DNA of 64,000 bases from Gnomoniopsis sp. IMI 355080. Its lineage: Eukaryota; Ascomycota; Sordariomycetes; Diaporthales; Gnomoniaceae. The stretch covers positions 186,001-250,000 of the forward strand of contig JAPEVC010000011.1 of NCBI GenBank assembly GCA_027946555.1, in the 5' to 3' direction. The notes under the pieces are model-generated. The model searched no databases. It was given only the letters and a program-made list of their open reading frames with translations, and was not told the origin of the DNA. Below are positions 1-11,900 of this stretch, piece after piece. Every line of letters starts with the position of its first letter. Position 1 is the first letter of the stretch. The position numbers were made by a program, and so were the translations under genes.

Positions 1-555
1 TCTGCCCTATGATTTACCGAGATCCAGTTTGATCGGGGATCGGGGACTCGTCAAATTAGGCAGGCTTGATGCGTCGAACCTGGTGTGCCTGCCGTATTTG
101 ACCCCGCCATCCAGCGCCTCAAGTTATTAGACAGGGATTTGCAATGAAATAGTATTGCTAATAATCACTGGAGATTTTCTCGGAGTCCACAATGCGTGAA
201 CGAAACGCGGCGTCTCGCCTGTAGTGGAACAGGCAGAAGGGATGAGAGAGATGGGGTCCATGTACCTGCATACAGAAACCCCTCTTGTTGCATATAGGCA
301 TTGTACCATATGGTTCCAGGATTGCGTTTGGGAAGAGCCGAGCCGATGCCGGGGAAGCCCCACTAGCTTCAACTACGATTCAGCGACCGATCTCGTTAGC
401 ACGGGTATCAACCGGCAGCTATGGCTATAACCCCTCGTCTCCACAATCTGATAAACAATTCGAGCTTGTACTCCGTAGGCGTGTACCAGTTCAAATTTAG
501 TTATTACTCGCCCGCACTCACTCTCTTTTCCTCTTCATCAAGAAAGGGCGATCTC
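1..555. other. Upstream region without a recognised gene
   Basis: No convincing coding exon is visible; the open frames here are short and overlap each other in several frames. The last few hundred bases probably hold the promoter and 5' leader of the aminotransferase gene that starts at 556. Whether another gene ends just outside the window cannot be seen. Confidence 0.5.
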
Positions 556-2336
556 ATGCGGCCGTTTGCAAGATCTGTTTCCAGTCGTTGCCATCTTGGT
601 CATAGTGTGTCTAGATTCACAGCAGCTCCCAAGACGGCCTCTGCAGCTACAGCGCATATACGGGGGCTCTTCACGAAGACGGCGGCAATGTCTGGAAGTG
701 AGAAAATGAAGCCTGCTGCACGAGTTGCTGGCAGCAGGCAGGATGTTTGGTAAGTTTGTCTCTTGATTGGTTTCTTGCTTATGATGAGAGTGACTCGGGG
801 GCGGTTTAGACTGTGCGGGAGGATGAATCTCCTTTCTGGGGCTCGAAGCAATACGCAACTATGCCTCAAGCATGGACTCTTTTAGAACCTTTCCACTGAG
901 ACAACGGACCGGCTCAAGATATGGGAATTGGAAATGAACCAATTCTCCTTTCTTTATGTTGGGACGAGACAACAGTTCCGTGAGCCCTGCGCTCCTGAGT
1001 CCGACACACTGCTCCGCTATTGTCCCTGCCGCTCACTCTCATTGACAACCATCCCCAGGTCTATAATCAACGAAGCGGCTATCGCATCTCCGAACCAGCC
1101 AATTGTGAACTTGGGTCAAGGTTTCTTTGGCTACAACCCGCCCAAATTCATTATTGATGCCGCCAAAGATGCGCTTGACAGGGTTGAGTGCAACCAATAC
1201 TCCCTCACAAAGGGCCGACCTCGGTTGAAGAAGGCCATCGCGGATGCGTATACTCCTCATTGGGGTCGCACACTGAACCCCGAGACGGAGATCACGATCA
1301 CCACGGGAGCGAACGAGGGTATGCTGAGTGCTTTCATGGCTTTCATCGAGCCGGGTGATGAGGTGATCATCTTCGAGCCATTCTTCGACCAGTACATATC
1401 CAACATCAAGATGCCTGGTGGCAAGATTGTGTATGTGCCTTTGCACCCGCCCAAGGAGGGCGCCACGACGACATCCTCTGCTGCGGATTGGACTATCGAC
1501 TTTGCTGAGTTGGAGAAGGCTGTCACGCCTCGCACCAAGATGTTGGTTATCAATACACCTCGTACGTAACAATCGTACTCATTGCTCTAATACCTTTCGT
1601 GAAACTCACATAACTTCGATTAGACAACCCTGTTGGTAAGGTCTTCTCCAAGGACGAGCTTCAGAAGATTGCAGATATCTGCCTCAAGCATCAGATCATC
1701 ATCCTGTCGGATGAAGTATATGATAGGCTGTACTATGTTCCATTTACGCGCATAGCCACTCTTTCCCCAGAGGTCGAAAAAATCACCCTTACTGTCGGCT
1801 CGGCGGGCAAGAACTTTTACGCAACTGGCTGGAGGGTGGGTTGGCTCATGGGGCCTTCTGAGCTTATTCAACACGTCTCCGCGGCCCACACACGGATATG
1901 CTACTCGTCTCCTTCACCTCTCCAAGAGGCGTGTGCCGTCGGTTTCGAGCAAGCCGAGAAAGAAGGGTTCTGGGAAGACTGCGTCGCCGACATGCAGGGC
2001 CGCATGAAACGCTTCAACGCCGTGTTTGACGAGCTGGGCCTGCCCTACACCGAGCCCGAAGGCGGTTACTTTGTCATGGTGAACATGGCCAAGGTGAAGG
2101 TGCCGGAGGACTATCCTATTCCGCCGCATGTGGCCAGCCGGCCCCGCGACTTCAAGCTGGCGTGGTTCCTCATCCAGGAGGTTGGCGTCGCGGCCATCCC
2201 GCCTACCGAGTTCTACACCGACGGGAATGCGCATCTTGCGGAGGACTACATTCGGTTTGCGGTATGCAAGCCTGATGATGTGCTAGAGACGGCGAAGGAG
2301 AGACTGAGGGGACTGAGGAAGTATATCCAAGAGTAA
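556..2336 (+). CDS. BNA3: Kynurenine aminotransferase (class I/II PLP aminotransferase)
   Basis: Three exons (556-749, 1059-1561, 1624-2336) give 469 residues. The joins restore the family's DVWSIINEAA and NTPHNPVGK stretches. A class I aminotransferase of this type moves the amino group of kynurenine to a 2-oxoacid, giving kynurenic acid, using pyridoxal phosphate. Visible marks are the glycine-rich LGQGFFGY near the start of the domain, the NPVG motif at about residue 234, SDEVYDRL, and GSAGKNFYATGWRVGW, whose lysine at about 295 should hold the cofactor. The first 60 or so residues are rich in Arg, Ser and Ala and look like a mitochondrial presequence; the inner methionine in TAAMSGSEK could start a cytosolic form. 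The first intron is long for this window (309 bases). The exact substrate (kynurenine or another amino acid) is family inference. Confidence 0.9.
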
Positions 2337-2963
2337 CGGGTGTGTTATTGGTGGAAATAAGCCGTATCTTGAGACGCATCTTACCATTTACTCAATTCAA
2401 TAGAGGGATTGGAAGCTTTTTGGACTGCCACCAGCAAGCAAGTCGAGTTGCGTGTGATGCAAGTTGAAAACAAGTCGCGTCGATTTGGTAGACCAGCAAA
2501 TCCCCAACCCCACCCACTCTCTTTCTTTTTCTTCCAACCCACAGCATCGCCTGCATCATTTTGGGGATCCAACCCACAATCTACCTGGGTCTCGCATCTT
2601 TTCTTTCTCCTAGGTCAACTGCGTCGCCGACTTCACTCTGCATCTGTGGCTTCATTCTTATGGCCTTTTGTACTTTCCTTACACAATCCTCGTTATATGG
2701 ACCATCGCCGGCCATCCCCACTGCATGCTCTGGAAGACATCGCTAGGTTCAACTAGGTTCAAGAAGATCTCCAGTAAGCACTGTGACAGATCGGGGCTAC
2801 TGAACACAACTACTACTCCCATGGCTAATTCAGCTTTGTCTAGTGGGATTGCAGATCTTGGAGTCTACCGAGAGTATAGCATTCAAGAGTTGATCTGATT
2901 CTACAACAAGCTGCCTGGTATTACCCTAGTCCTACTCACAGATTGCAATCAAAAGCATCAAGC
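2337..2963. other. Intergenic region, no gene seen
   Basis: It holds the 3' end of the aminotransferase gene and the leader of the next gene. A CT-rich stretch with TTTCTTTTTCTTCC near 2521-2534 looks like fungal promoter or leader sequence. No supported gene. Confidence 0.5.
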
Positions 2964-5079
2964 ATGGATCTCACGCCATGGAAGCCTGATCCATACCAGA
3001 TTCACATCAAGCCGAGATTCTATGAATCTTCTCATGGCCGACGTGGCAAGGTGGTCTGCACACGTCGGATGGCCGTGTGGTTGAGTGAACTCCCAAGCCC
3101 AACCAGACAACCTCGCTCAATGTCTACCCCAGAGTCTTGCTTCGACGAGCAAGAGAACAAAGCCCAGCCCAAGCCAGATGCTCAGACTGGATCGAAGGGT
3201 TTGCCAACTGTCATGCCCCACCACCAGCATGAGAATCCGCTTCGACAACACCCCGTCTGGCAAATGCATCTGCCAATCCGACTTCGCATTCCTCAAAGAC
3301 ATTCATCTCTCAAATTTGGACAAAACAGCTCTCACAACAGCCTCCGAATCTCAACTCTGCCAAGTACAGAGGTTTCCTCTTCTGAACCCAACAACACTTC
3401 GAATCTCCAGCTTGAACTCCCCAGACAGACTACCACTACGGGACTTCACCTCAATTACCGTCAGATCAGCACTACAGGTTCACAGATGGGCCAGTTCCAA
3501 CAGATCGCCACAGCGGGTCTTGACTTTGACAACCCCCAGGACGCCATTACGCGACCCCAGCCCGCAGTCCTAGCCCCGAGAGACGCTCCAGGGCTTGGAT
3601 CTGTTTCTCATCGCCCTCAAATTGCCAAGGAGCTTCGGGTTGAGTATCAAGAGCTGAACGATCGAATCCTGGCTCACTTTGATCCACAGATGCAGAATAC
3701 TGGTGTCCGATTCAAACGCAAAATGCAGAACCACAATGACCACGACATGGCTCGGGATACGGTCGCGAAGGATTTTCAGCCTCAAACTCATGCCTCTGGG
3801 CCCACACAAGCGGCGACCATGCTGCAACGGCAAGCAAGCCAGATGAGCCAGGTCCGTCAACTGTTCGGCAGGGAGGGAAGGTCGAGGAAGCGTAGCCGCA
3901 GTGAGGTGAGTGGTAATCTATTGCGGGAATAATGAGCCAAGAAAAATGACCCGATACGTTCGTCTCCATCCTCAATGACACTAACCACTGGTCGCTGTAA
4001 TGTTTAGACCCCCGCCACTATGGAATCACTCCCTCCTACCAAGCGCGTCCGAGGTGCCATCACCTCCGCCCGCCACCGCCTCAGCCGTGTCATGACGCCT
4101 GCCGAAGACACTGGTGCTGAAGGCCGTCAGAGCCGCCTCGACAAATTGACCGAAGCCGCCAAGCGCATGAGCCTGGTCACGCCTCCACAGATGATCCAAG
4201 TGGTTGATTTTGCTCCTGGAGTCTCGAAGGAGATCGTCAAGGTCGCATTGCTAGGAAACTCCGGCGTGGGAAAGACTAAGCTCGTTCAGTTAAGTTCGAG
4301 TCCGGTTTCTCGGGGAGGTATGGGATATGGCTAACGTCTTCAAAAAGGGCCTTCCGAACTGGATCGTACGAGGAGGAAGATGAGGCACCGACCTTGCATC
4401 AAATCGCTGATGGTTACAAGGTGGACTCTATCAACGTCGTCCTAGACGGCGTGCCCGTCGCGCTTCAAACGTGGGACGTCTCCAGCCAGTGCGATGTGGC
4501 TGAGTCCTACGGCAACAGTGTTCGACCTCTACAGGCGAACTTTTACGACGTTCTCGTCCTCTGCTACGACGTGTCGGATGAGTCGACTCTCAAGGCTGTG
4601 GAAAGCAAGGTGCGCTTCTGACAATGGTGCCATCAATCCACCCTTTACATGCTAACTGCAGAATTATTTACCAGTGGGCTCACGATGCCGAACGTTACTG
4701 CACCGGCGCCCCTACCATCCTCCTGGGGCTGAAGATCGACCTTCGCATGCCTTTCCCCAGTCTGCGCCTGGCCCACCTAAAAGAGCCCAAGCAGACCAGC
4801 ACCGGCCAGGTAAGGAGCCCAAACTAATCCCACAAGTCTCTACTACAGGCCAAGAAGCTAACGAAACGGGCCACACAGGGTGAGGCTGCTGGCAAGAAGA
4901 TGGTTGTCGAGGCCTTCTATGAGGTCTCGGCCAAGACTGGAGAAGGAGTATCCGACTTTTTCGAGTCGGTGGCTCGCTTTGCGCTCCAGCGTCGGACCCG
5001 ACAGAGTCATGGTCCATTGTCGCGTGTGAAGAGAGTTTTCAAAGACCTGAAAAGGGGCATGAAGAAGGACAAAGTTTGA
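2964..5079 (+). CDS. Atypical Ras/Rho-like small GTPase with long N-terminal extension
   Basis: The model joins exons 2964-3905, 4008-4288, 4348-4609, 4675-4809 and 4849-5079 for 616 residues, all phases consistent. The C-terminal half is a Ras-superfamily GTPase: P-loop GNSGVGKT near residue 397, CYDVSDEST, the nucleotide-specificity motif as GLKIDL (Rho-like xKxD), and VSAKTGEG. The usual switch II WDTAGQ is WDVSSQ, so the glycine that senses the gamma-phosphate is missing. The tail ends KKDKV with basic residues but no CaaX cysteine. The first exon codes a Gln/His/Ser-rich, low-complexity region ending in GRSRKRSRSE. It is joined in frame to TPATMESLPP by an intron with GTGAGT donor, CTAAC branch and TTTAG acceptor. 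A separate, shorter gene starting at ATG 4020 is the main alternative. The last intron is 39 bases with this acceptor or 69 with the next in-frame one. Function unknown. Confidence 0.65.
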
Positions 5080-5880
5080 TAGATGGAGGAAGATGAGAGG
5101 AAAGATTATGATGGAGTCTAAGGGAAGAGAGGATCAAAAGTTTGGCTTTAATTTGTCTAAAAACTGGAGAACACGGCGGCTCTGGGACTTGGACTATCCT
5201 GCGTACTGCAGGTATGTTTTGCTTACGTGCGGGTTCCCTTAGGACTTAAAACATGTATCCAAGTACATACTTATGACATTATTTGGTACTGAAAGATTCC
5301 CTCCTTCAGCCAGCACCACTGTACAGGACAATCACTCCGTTCGGGGCAAAGTCGACAGCTAAGATGAAACTAAACGCTTCCAGACCACATCCAAGAGGCT
5401 CTAGATGTGTCATAGCGATGCCGAGTAGGACTGTAATACTTGAGGTGGACGCACAGCGTAGGAGAAGTACGAGCTGTTCGTATGCGCAAAGATATAATCG
5501 TAATTAACTATTTATTAGAGAACAGACTAGGGACTTGGTACCTGCTTTTTGATGGCCAATTTGTCCCAAGTTGTCTTGCCAAAAAGCCATCCAAAGCAAT
5601 ATTCACCATAAACTTGGACAGCGTATTAAGGCGAAGGCATGGAAGAAAGCCTCTCTGAAGGCTTCCAATTCGTGACGTCTCGTTACAAGAATATGGAGAA
5701 CCCCATAAGTGCATAGCTTAGTCATCATCTCGTCCAACATGCACGTCATCTGTCGCCGCGAATGGCTGCGAGAGCGACATTCACCAACATGCAAACGCTT
5801 GTTGTAGCACTGCGCAGTCTCCATAAACGGAACCATAAGATGGTGCCGCGCGCAGCATTCCCCAAAGCATCACCGACAAG
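5080..5880. other. Intergenic region, no gene seen
   Basis: About 800 bases between the GTPase gene and the Dsc3 gene. Only short overlapping frames without family resemblance. Expected to hold the first gene's terminator and the second gene's promoter; no specific site could be assigned. Confidence 0.5.
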
Positions 5881-6909
5881 ATGAGCCAAGATGCCGATAG
5901 TGGAGGCAGCGCCTCCCCTACAAGACCATCCCATCGACATCTTCCCTCTCTCAAGACGCCCATTTCCCAGCATGGCGCCCTCACGCCCAAACCGCCCCAA
6001 ATCCACACGCCACCGCTTCTCCTGACCGTGCGCTTTTCCACCTCTCTCCCAGACCTCCTCCTCGATGTTGTGCATCCAAATCGCACCACCGTCGCAGCTC
6101 TCAAGCACTTGATCCGCACTCGCCTCGAACAGCCCAACTCCCAACGCAGGCTGCGCTTCATCCATGGCGGCAGGATCCTCGCTGACAATGCCATCGTCGG
6201 CTCGGTACTAAAACCTCTCCCGCCTCCGCCAAGAGATGACCACGCCGACCCCAAGGGCAAGGGCAAAGCCGTCGAGGGGCGGGACGTCCAGCGAGTGTAC
6301 GTCAACTGCAGCATTGGCGACCTCCTCACGGACGCGGAGCTCGAGGCCGAGAAGCGCAAGGCCGAGGAGCCCGTGCCGGACGAGGCCCTTACCGCACCCA
6401 ACACACCTCTGCCACCAGGCGGAGGAGGAGGAGGAGGAGGACGTCCGACCGGCGCAGGCGGCGAGCAGGACAGGGGCCCGCGCGGCTTCGACCGGCTGCT
6501 TGCGGCGGGCTTCACTGCCGCAGAAGTCAATCAGCTGCGCCTGCAGTTCCGCTCGATCCAGGAGGCGCGGCACACCGCGGACACGCTTCCGAGTCCGGAT
6601 ACGCTGCGCAGTATGGAGGATGCTTGGATGGACAACAATAACGCCGGTGTGTCGGCCGCTGGTGGCGGGTTGAATACTGAGGACGGTGCGGCGCTGGATG
6701 GGGCTGCTGGGGGACTGGGCGATGAGTTTGGGCTTGCAGGTGTGTTGGACTTGCTTCTCAAGGGTATGTTCATTGGGTTTGTGTGGCCCCTGGGCGCGAT
6801 CGGATGGCTGGTGCGCGACGAGGAGAAGATACCCAAGAGAATGCGGGTGTTTGTGTATTTTGGGTTTGTGCTGAGCCTTTTGATCGGGACGATACGGGTT
6901 CTTGGGTAG
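5881..6909 (+). CDS. dsc3: Dsc E3 ubiquitin ligase complex subunit 3
   Basis: Single exon, 342 residues. It resembles Dsc3, a membrane subunit of the Golgi Dsc ubiquitin ligase that in fungi releases the SREBP transcription factor and removes orphan membrane proteins. A ubiquitin-like domain lies at about residues 45-110 (LLLTVRFSTSL, then LRFIHGGRILAD). It is followed by a low-complexity linker with eight glycines coded by a GGA repeat. Next comes the conserved C-terminal block GFDRLLAAGFTAAEVNQL. Two hydrophobic segments close the protein (LLLKGMFIGFVWPLGAIGWL and VFVYFGFVLSLLIGTIRVL), as expected for a protein with a cytosolic N-terminus. Family length is about 300 residues, so it is complete. 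The function is taken from the yeast and Aspergillus complexes; the assignment is firm at family level. Confidence 0.85.
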   Translation: MSQDADSGGSASPTRPSHRHLPSLKTPISQHGALTPKPPQIHTPPLLLTVRFSTSLPDLLLDVVHPNRTTVAALKHLIRTRLEQPNSQRRLRFIHGGRILADNAIVGSVLKPLPPPPRDDHADPKGKGKAVEGRDVQRVYVNCSIGDLLTDAELEAEKRKAEEPVPDEALTAPNTPLPPGGGGGGGGRPTGAGGEQDRGPRGFDRLLAAGFTAAEVNQLRLQFRSIQEARHTADTLPSPDTLRSMEDAWMDNNNAGVSAAGGGLNTEDGAALDGAAGGLGDEFGLAGVLDLLLKGMFIGFVWPLGAIGWLVRDEEKIPKRMRVFVYFGFVLSLLIGTIRVLG

Positions 6910-7076
6910 GTACCCAGAGACGAGAGTTCGCGATATTACGCCCGTCTGTATAATGTTGTAGCATGGGTTGTGCATTGGACGTCATGAATGCGCTCGGAGG
7001 TTTTCTGCGAATGTTCTGGGAGGCATAGCGTTATCATATTTACAACAATAGCGAGGTCGCATCTAAGGTGTCTGGA

Positions 7077-7793
7077 TTATTGAACAGCCATCTGTCCCCG
7101 TCTCTCCGCCAGGTATCGCAACACTCTTACGACTGCCCAGTCCCAATTATTCGTCGTTCCCCGGTGATCTTGAATCCACGTCTCACGCTTCGCCCACCAC
7201 TCGGCCCACCTCTCTCTGTCCAAAGCCTGCAAACCGAGCCCAAGCCGTAGCTCCGCATAAAAGTCGCAATTCCCGCTTCCAAAGCACTGGTCAACCATCT
7301 GCGCCTCTACCACCCGGCACTCCAAGATCTCATCTAGCACGAGCAGTAGCCTTGCAGCCTCGGCGTTCCTCAAATTCCACAGCACTTTGCCAAGTTGCGC
7401 GCATTTACGAAGCCTGGCCGCTAACTGCGCCGGACGAACCTGTGGATCCGAAATGCTGGCGAGAATTTTGTGCGTGGTGTGCGAGGAGAAGGGTGGGCGT
7501 GCCCAATGCTCTGGGTAGAAATTGGTGCTGCGCGAAGCTGGTTAGTCCCACGGGCACTTGTATTCTTTTTTTTTTTTTTTTTCAGCGAGGGGAGGAGATG
7601 TATATATTTACAGTGGCGTAAAAATGGCCTCAATTTCTATTAGTGGCCGTGAGATGAGATGAGTGGCGTCGCGAGAGACGAGCCATCGTTGAAATGGTGG
7701 GATGGCCTCAGTCTGCGAAAATGACTCTCGCCTTGACGACGAGGAGGAATTAGTCGCTGTTGAGGCGGGGCTGAAACATGTATAAGGGTCCAT
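7077..7793 (-). CDS. Hypothetical protein, two exons, 210 residues
   Basis: Reading the minus strand, ATG at 7793 opens an exon to 7612. Intron 7611-7528 (84 bases, GTAAAT donor, ACTAAC branch, GCAG acceptor) joins in frame to an exon 7527-7077. The intron contains a run of 17 A. The join gives FTPLTNFYPEHWARPPF and a long helical, Leu/Ala/Arg-rich C-terminal half (LAARLRKCAQLGKVLWNL, ILECRVVEAQMVDQCFG, WAEWWAKRETWIQDH). The second exon stays open well upstream of its first methionine with protein-like composition, which supports splicing. The N-terminus is Ser-rich and probably unstructured. No family was recognised and no membrane segment is evident. It points toward the MTR4 gene's 3' end with more than 1 kb of empty DNA between. 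Confidence 0.6.
7566..7582. repeat. Mononucleotide run T17
   Basis: Seventeen consecutive T on the plus strand, inside the intron of the minus-strand gene at 7077-7793. Likely length-variable. Confidence 0.9.
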
Positions 7794-8916
7794 TTTTGTT
7801 TATATGTGAGAGTTTGTAGGGTTCTCGTGCTAGTGTAGTCCCATGCGATGGCGGGGTCCTCATATGGAGGAATCGTTGGACTGATTATATCGGCGCAAAT
7901 TTTTGTGGTGACTTAGGAGGCAAATAATTCAGTGGGTACACTTGCGAACAATTCCATGCGATTCGGCACATCGCGATGGAAAGGCTGTGAAACACATGAG
8001 TAGTCGCAGGCCAGCGGGTGTGGCTTACTATTCTCTCTTTTATGATTCCTACGGTAGGTACCTTGGCTAGACTCGGGATGGCACGTTGTGCCCAACTTTT
8101 GTACTATGCATTTATTACCGGTCATCCGTACACATCCGCATACAGCAAGCATGCAACCTCATGCGAGAACTGCAGTAGACTGAAAGCCTGTCCCCGCACC
8201 AACGCCATCCTGGGTATGGGGTGCTGGCAATAAAGTGGGACGGACACACTCCAAGAAGAGCCATGGAGCTTCGCCAACTTTTAAAACCGGTCTCAAGTAT
8301 GGTGTGGGAACATGCTGTTGTACAAGCTCGGTTGGTGCCGGCGAATATGGTGGGCGGAGAAATTTGTTGAACTTTGTGCAGTTGAAAGTTAGAATGCTTA
8401 TGTATGCGCCTGATTAATTCCCTGGGTGGATTCCTGGGCTGAGAGCAGTCGGCGGACATCACGACGACTGTACACCATAGGCACGCTGCGGACTGATAGA
8501 ATTGAAATCCGGGGCTCGGTAAGGTGACTTGTTGTAGAAGCAGGGTACGCCATTCGACACCCCCAATAATCAGATCTTATTTTGACCATACTTCAGCTAC
8601 TTGCAACCGATCTAGGTAAATGAAGTGCCTTCGCCTGTCTAACGCCACCATGGTATTTTCCCGTCCATTCCAACCATAACGCCGCCAATTTCTCGTCAAC
8701 CATAGCAGTGGAAAACAAATGAAGACCACCCTCAACTGGTCCGCTAAAATGCGATGCATGAACTCATGCATCAAAGCACGAAATCATGAGACTCCTGAAC
8801 CTCGATCGAACCGAAAACAATGCCGGGTCAAACACAGATAGAGAAGATGACATGTGAGCTCGACCAAGGACCAAAGTGCGGCCAAGGTGTCGGCGAAAGC
8901 AGTCGAGTTCCATGCC
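7794..8916. other. Intergenic region, no gene seen
   Basis: Over 1.1 kb between the hypothetical gene and the 3' end of MTR4. Short frames on both strands show no family resemblance and no credible exon joins. No RNA gene was recognised. Confidence 0.45.
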
Positions 8917-11900
8917 TTAGATGTACAAGCTGTTCGTAGCGACAATGTCCCTTTTGATCATGTTGAGCGCGTCCTCGAACTTCTTGGTCAGCTCCTCGTT
9001 GCCCATGACCTTGACGGCCTGGGCCATCTGTCGGAGCAATTCCTCCAAGCGGCGGAACAGGCGAATCAGAGATCCCTCATAAGCATTAGTCATTTTGCTG
9101 TTGATTGATCCAAGTCAGCATACCGGATACAAGTCAATTGGCTTCGGAGGGAAGGGGTGGGGGACAAGTGGTAACATACCAGATCTCTACGAATGGCCGT
9201 CCCTGAGCCCATGTGTAGACTGTCTCCATGAGCTGCCACTTGAGGCTCTGGACGTACTCATCCTCATTTACGTCGAGTTTGCTCTCCTGGCTGACCTTGG
9301 CGATGATACGCGCCTGAGCCTGGACCTCACGGTACGGCTTGGCCAGGACCTCCTTCAATTCGGTGGTCTCTACCCTCTCGTCGAAGATGAACACGCTTAG
9401 CACGGCTGCACAAACCTCAGGTGGCAGCTCATTGAAGAAGCCGTTGAAAAGTAGCTCACTGAGCAGCAGTTCATGGCCCTCAGTCGAACTGATTTCACAG
9501 GCCACTCGTGCCTTCATTTGAACCACCTCCGCCTCATTGAGGAAGCCTAGTCGACGGAGAACACGCTTGCGGGACTTCAACTCGTCCAGCTGCGAGATAC
9601 TGTGAGCCTTTGCAATGGCCTTCTTCTTCTCCTTGATCTTGTCGGTGAGGGACGTCTTCTTCACGTACTGCTCCCACAACTCGGGAAGACGGGACGAGCC
9701 GTGAAGAGGATTTGACAGCAGCTTCGACTCGAGGACCTCGATCTTGCGCATGAGTTTCTTGAAAGAGTCATCGTGAATGCCCATGTTGTCGATAGGGTCT
9801 AGGATGGGCATGCCATCAGGAAATCGGCGCTTGGCTTCCTCCAGGTTCTTGCCACACGTGCCCTTCTCGGTCTCCGTCTTCAAGTCTCCTTTGACAAATA
9901 GCCGAAGTTGACTGAATGCCTTGACGCAATTCAACAGCACAGGAACAACCTCGTACCGACAGAACTTTGATCGACTCTCCACGAATGGACGGATGCCAGG
10001 CGGCATGACACCCTTAACGGGCTGTTGGCGGGTGACTTCGTCGCTGCTTCCATCCAGTCGCAGCAGGACATCGATGAAAATGGACTCCTGTGGAGAGTGT
10101 GCTGGCTCTCCGGCCTTTGGTGAGCGACGACGAACAAAGTTGATGATAACACCCCAATCAAAGTCTTCGCCAGTGGGAGTCTTAATCTGCACGAGGCGAC
10201 CGGGTTGCAAGAACTCCGTACAGTAATTCGGGTGTTGTATCACAGAAACCATGTCCTTTGTGTAGTCTTCGAGCTGGTTGCGCAGGTTATAGTACTCCTT
10301 AACCGTAGTCTCATCAGGGATAACCATGTTATCCTTCTCTTGCTGCAACGAAATCAGCTCCCTCTCTAGAGAAGGTACCGCTGCATTGTTCTGAAATTGG
10401 TAGAAGCAGCGCTCGAGCATGAATTCTGGAGAAATAGTCTCGATACGCTGAAGGTTCAGGACCATGTTGTAACCCAGGTAAAACGCTGAATTGAGTTTGT
10501 CCTGTTGACCAGCCACCATTTCTCTTGCGACGTCCGGCTCCAGCTTACCGTCAATCATCATGATCACGATACCACGGTCATCGAGACCACGACGACCCGC
10601 GCGACCAGACATCTGGATGTACTCTCCGACAGTCAGAGGACGTTGTTTGGTTCCGTCAAACTTGGTCACTCCTGAGAAGACTACCGTTCGGGCCGGCATG
10701 TTCAAGCCAATGGAGAAAGTCTCGGTCGCAAACAAGGCCTTGATCAGACCCTCCTGGAAAAGAATCTCAATGGTCTCCTTCAAGATAGGAAGTAGACCAG
10801 AGTGATGGACGCCGATGCCCTTCTCCAGCAGGGGAAGAATATGCACGAGCTGAGGGAGTGTGCGATCCTCCTCAGAAAGTGTAGAGATCGCGTTCTCGAA
10901 CACAGTCTTGACCATGGCCTTCTCGTTCGCAGTGTTGAAGGTCATGTGCGAGATGTCTAGTGCCATCTGTTCGCAGTCTCTCTTGCTGAAGTTGAACACA
11001 ATGACAGGGTGAAAAGACTTTTTCATGATCATTTTGATGATCTTGGAGATGTCGGACTGGGCGTCGGAGCCTCCGCCCTTATTGGTCCTCTTGTTTTTGC
11101 CTCTGCCCTTTTGAGCTGCCATTGGGTCGCTGGGATCAGCACCCTTCTTTTCCTCGATAGTGGCCATGGACTTCGCGAAGTTATCTTCTTTGAAGTTTCC
11201 CTTCTCGTCAACAATGAGGAAAATACCATCGCCGCCAGCAGGGAAGAAGTAGTTCTGAAGAGGGGTTGGTCGGAAGTCGGTGTACACAACGTGACATGCT
11301 TGACGGTGGATTTTTGCAATCCACTCCGCAAATTGGAAGGCATTAGGGATGGTGGCGGACAGAAAGACGTATCGGACCTTGTCGGGCAGTAAGATGATCG
11401 TCTCCTCCCAGACCACGCCACGGGTCTTGTCTCGCAAATAATGCACCTCGTCAAACACGACCCAGGCCACCTCCCGCATGATTTCGGAGCCACGGTACAA
11501 CATGGATCGCAAAATCTCGGTAGTCATGACGAGACAGCTTGCAGTAGGATTTATGGTCACATCACCAGTCATGAGGCCCACATCGCCAAAGTCGGCCAGG
11601 AAGTCGCGGTACTTTTGGTTGGACAAAGCTTTGATGGGACTGGTGTATATGACTCGTTGATTTCTCTTCAAGCACTGCGCAATGGCATACTCTGCAACAA
11701 CAGTTTTTCCTGCACTCGTGTGCGCTGAGACCAAGACGGACTCGTCTCGCTCTATCGAGGCTACCGAAAGACTCTGGAAGGGATCGAGCTTGAACTTGTA
11801 AGTGCGCGCTGGTTCGGCCGGCGGCTTATGGTTCGATAATGGGACATATTCGTAGTCCAGATCGGGTGGCAGGGCGACCTGATGCTGGATATTATGTGCG

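Noticed and set aside
6208..6975. 255-residue minus-strand frame, and a 249-residue one at 5781-6530
   Set aside because: Both are antisense to the Dsc3 coding exon and contain compositionally odd runs from its GGA repeat; no family resemblance.
7566..7582. T17 run as a poly(A) tail trace of a retrotransposed copy
   Set aside because: It sits inside a phase-correct intron, with no target-site duplication or processed gene next to it; simple homopolymer growth is enough.
9134..9179. MTR4 C-terminus read through to WYVTTCPPPLPSEAN
   Set aside because: A GTATGT donor at 9179 and a downstream exon restoring the conserved Mtr4 ending make read-through unlikely.
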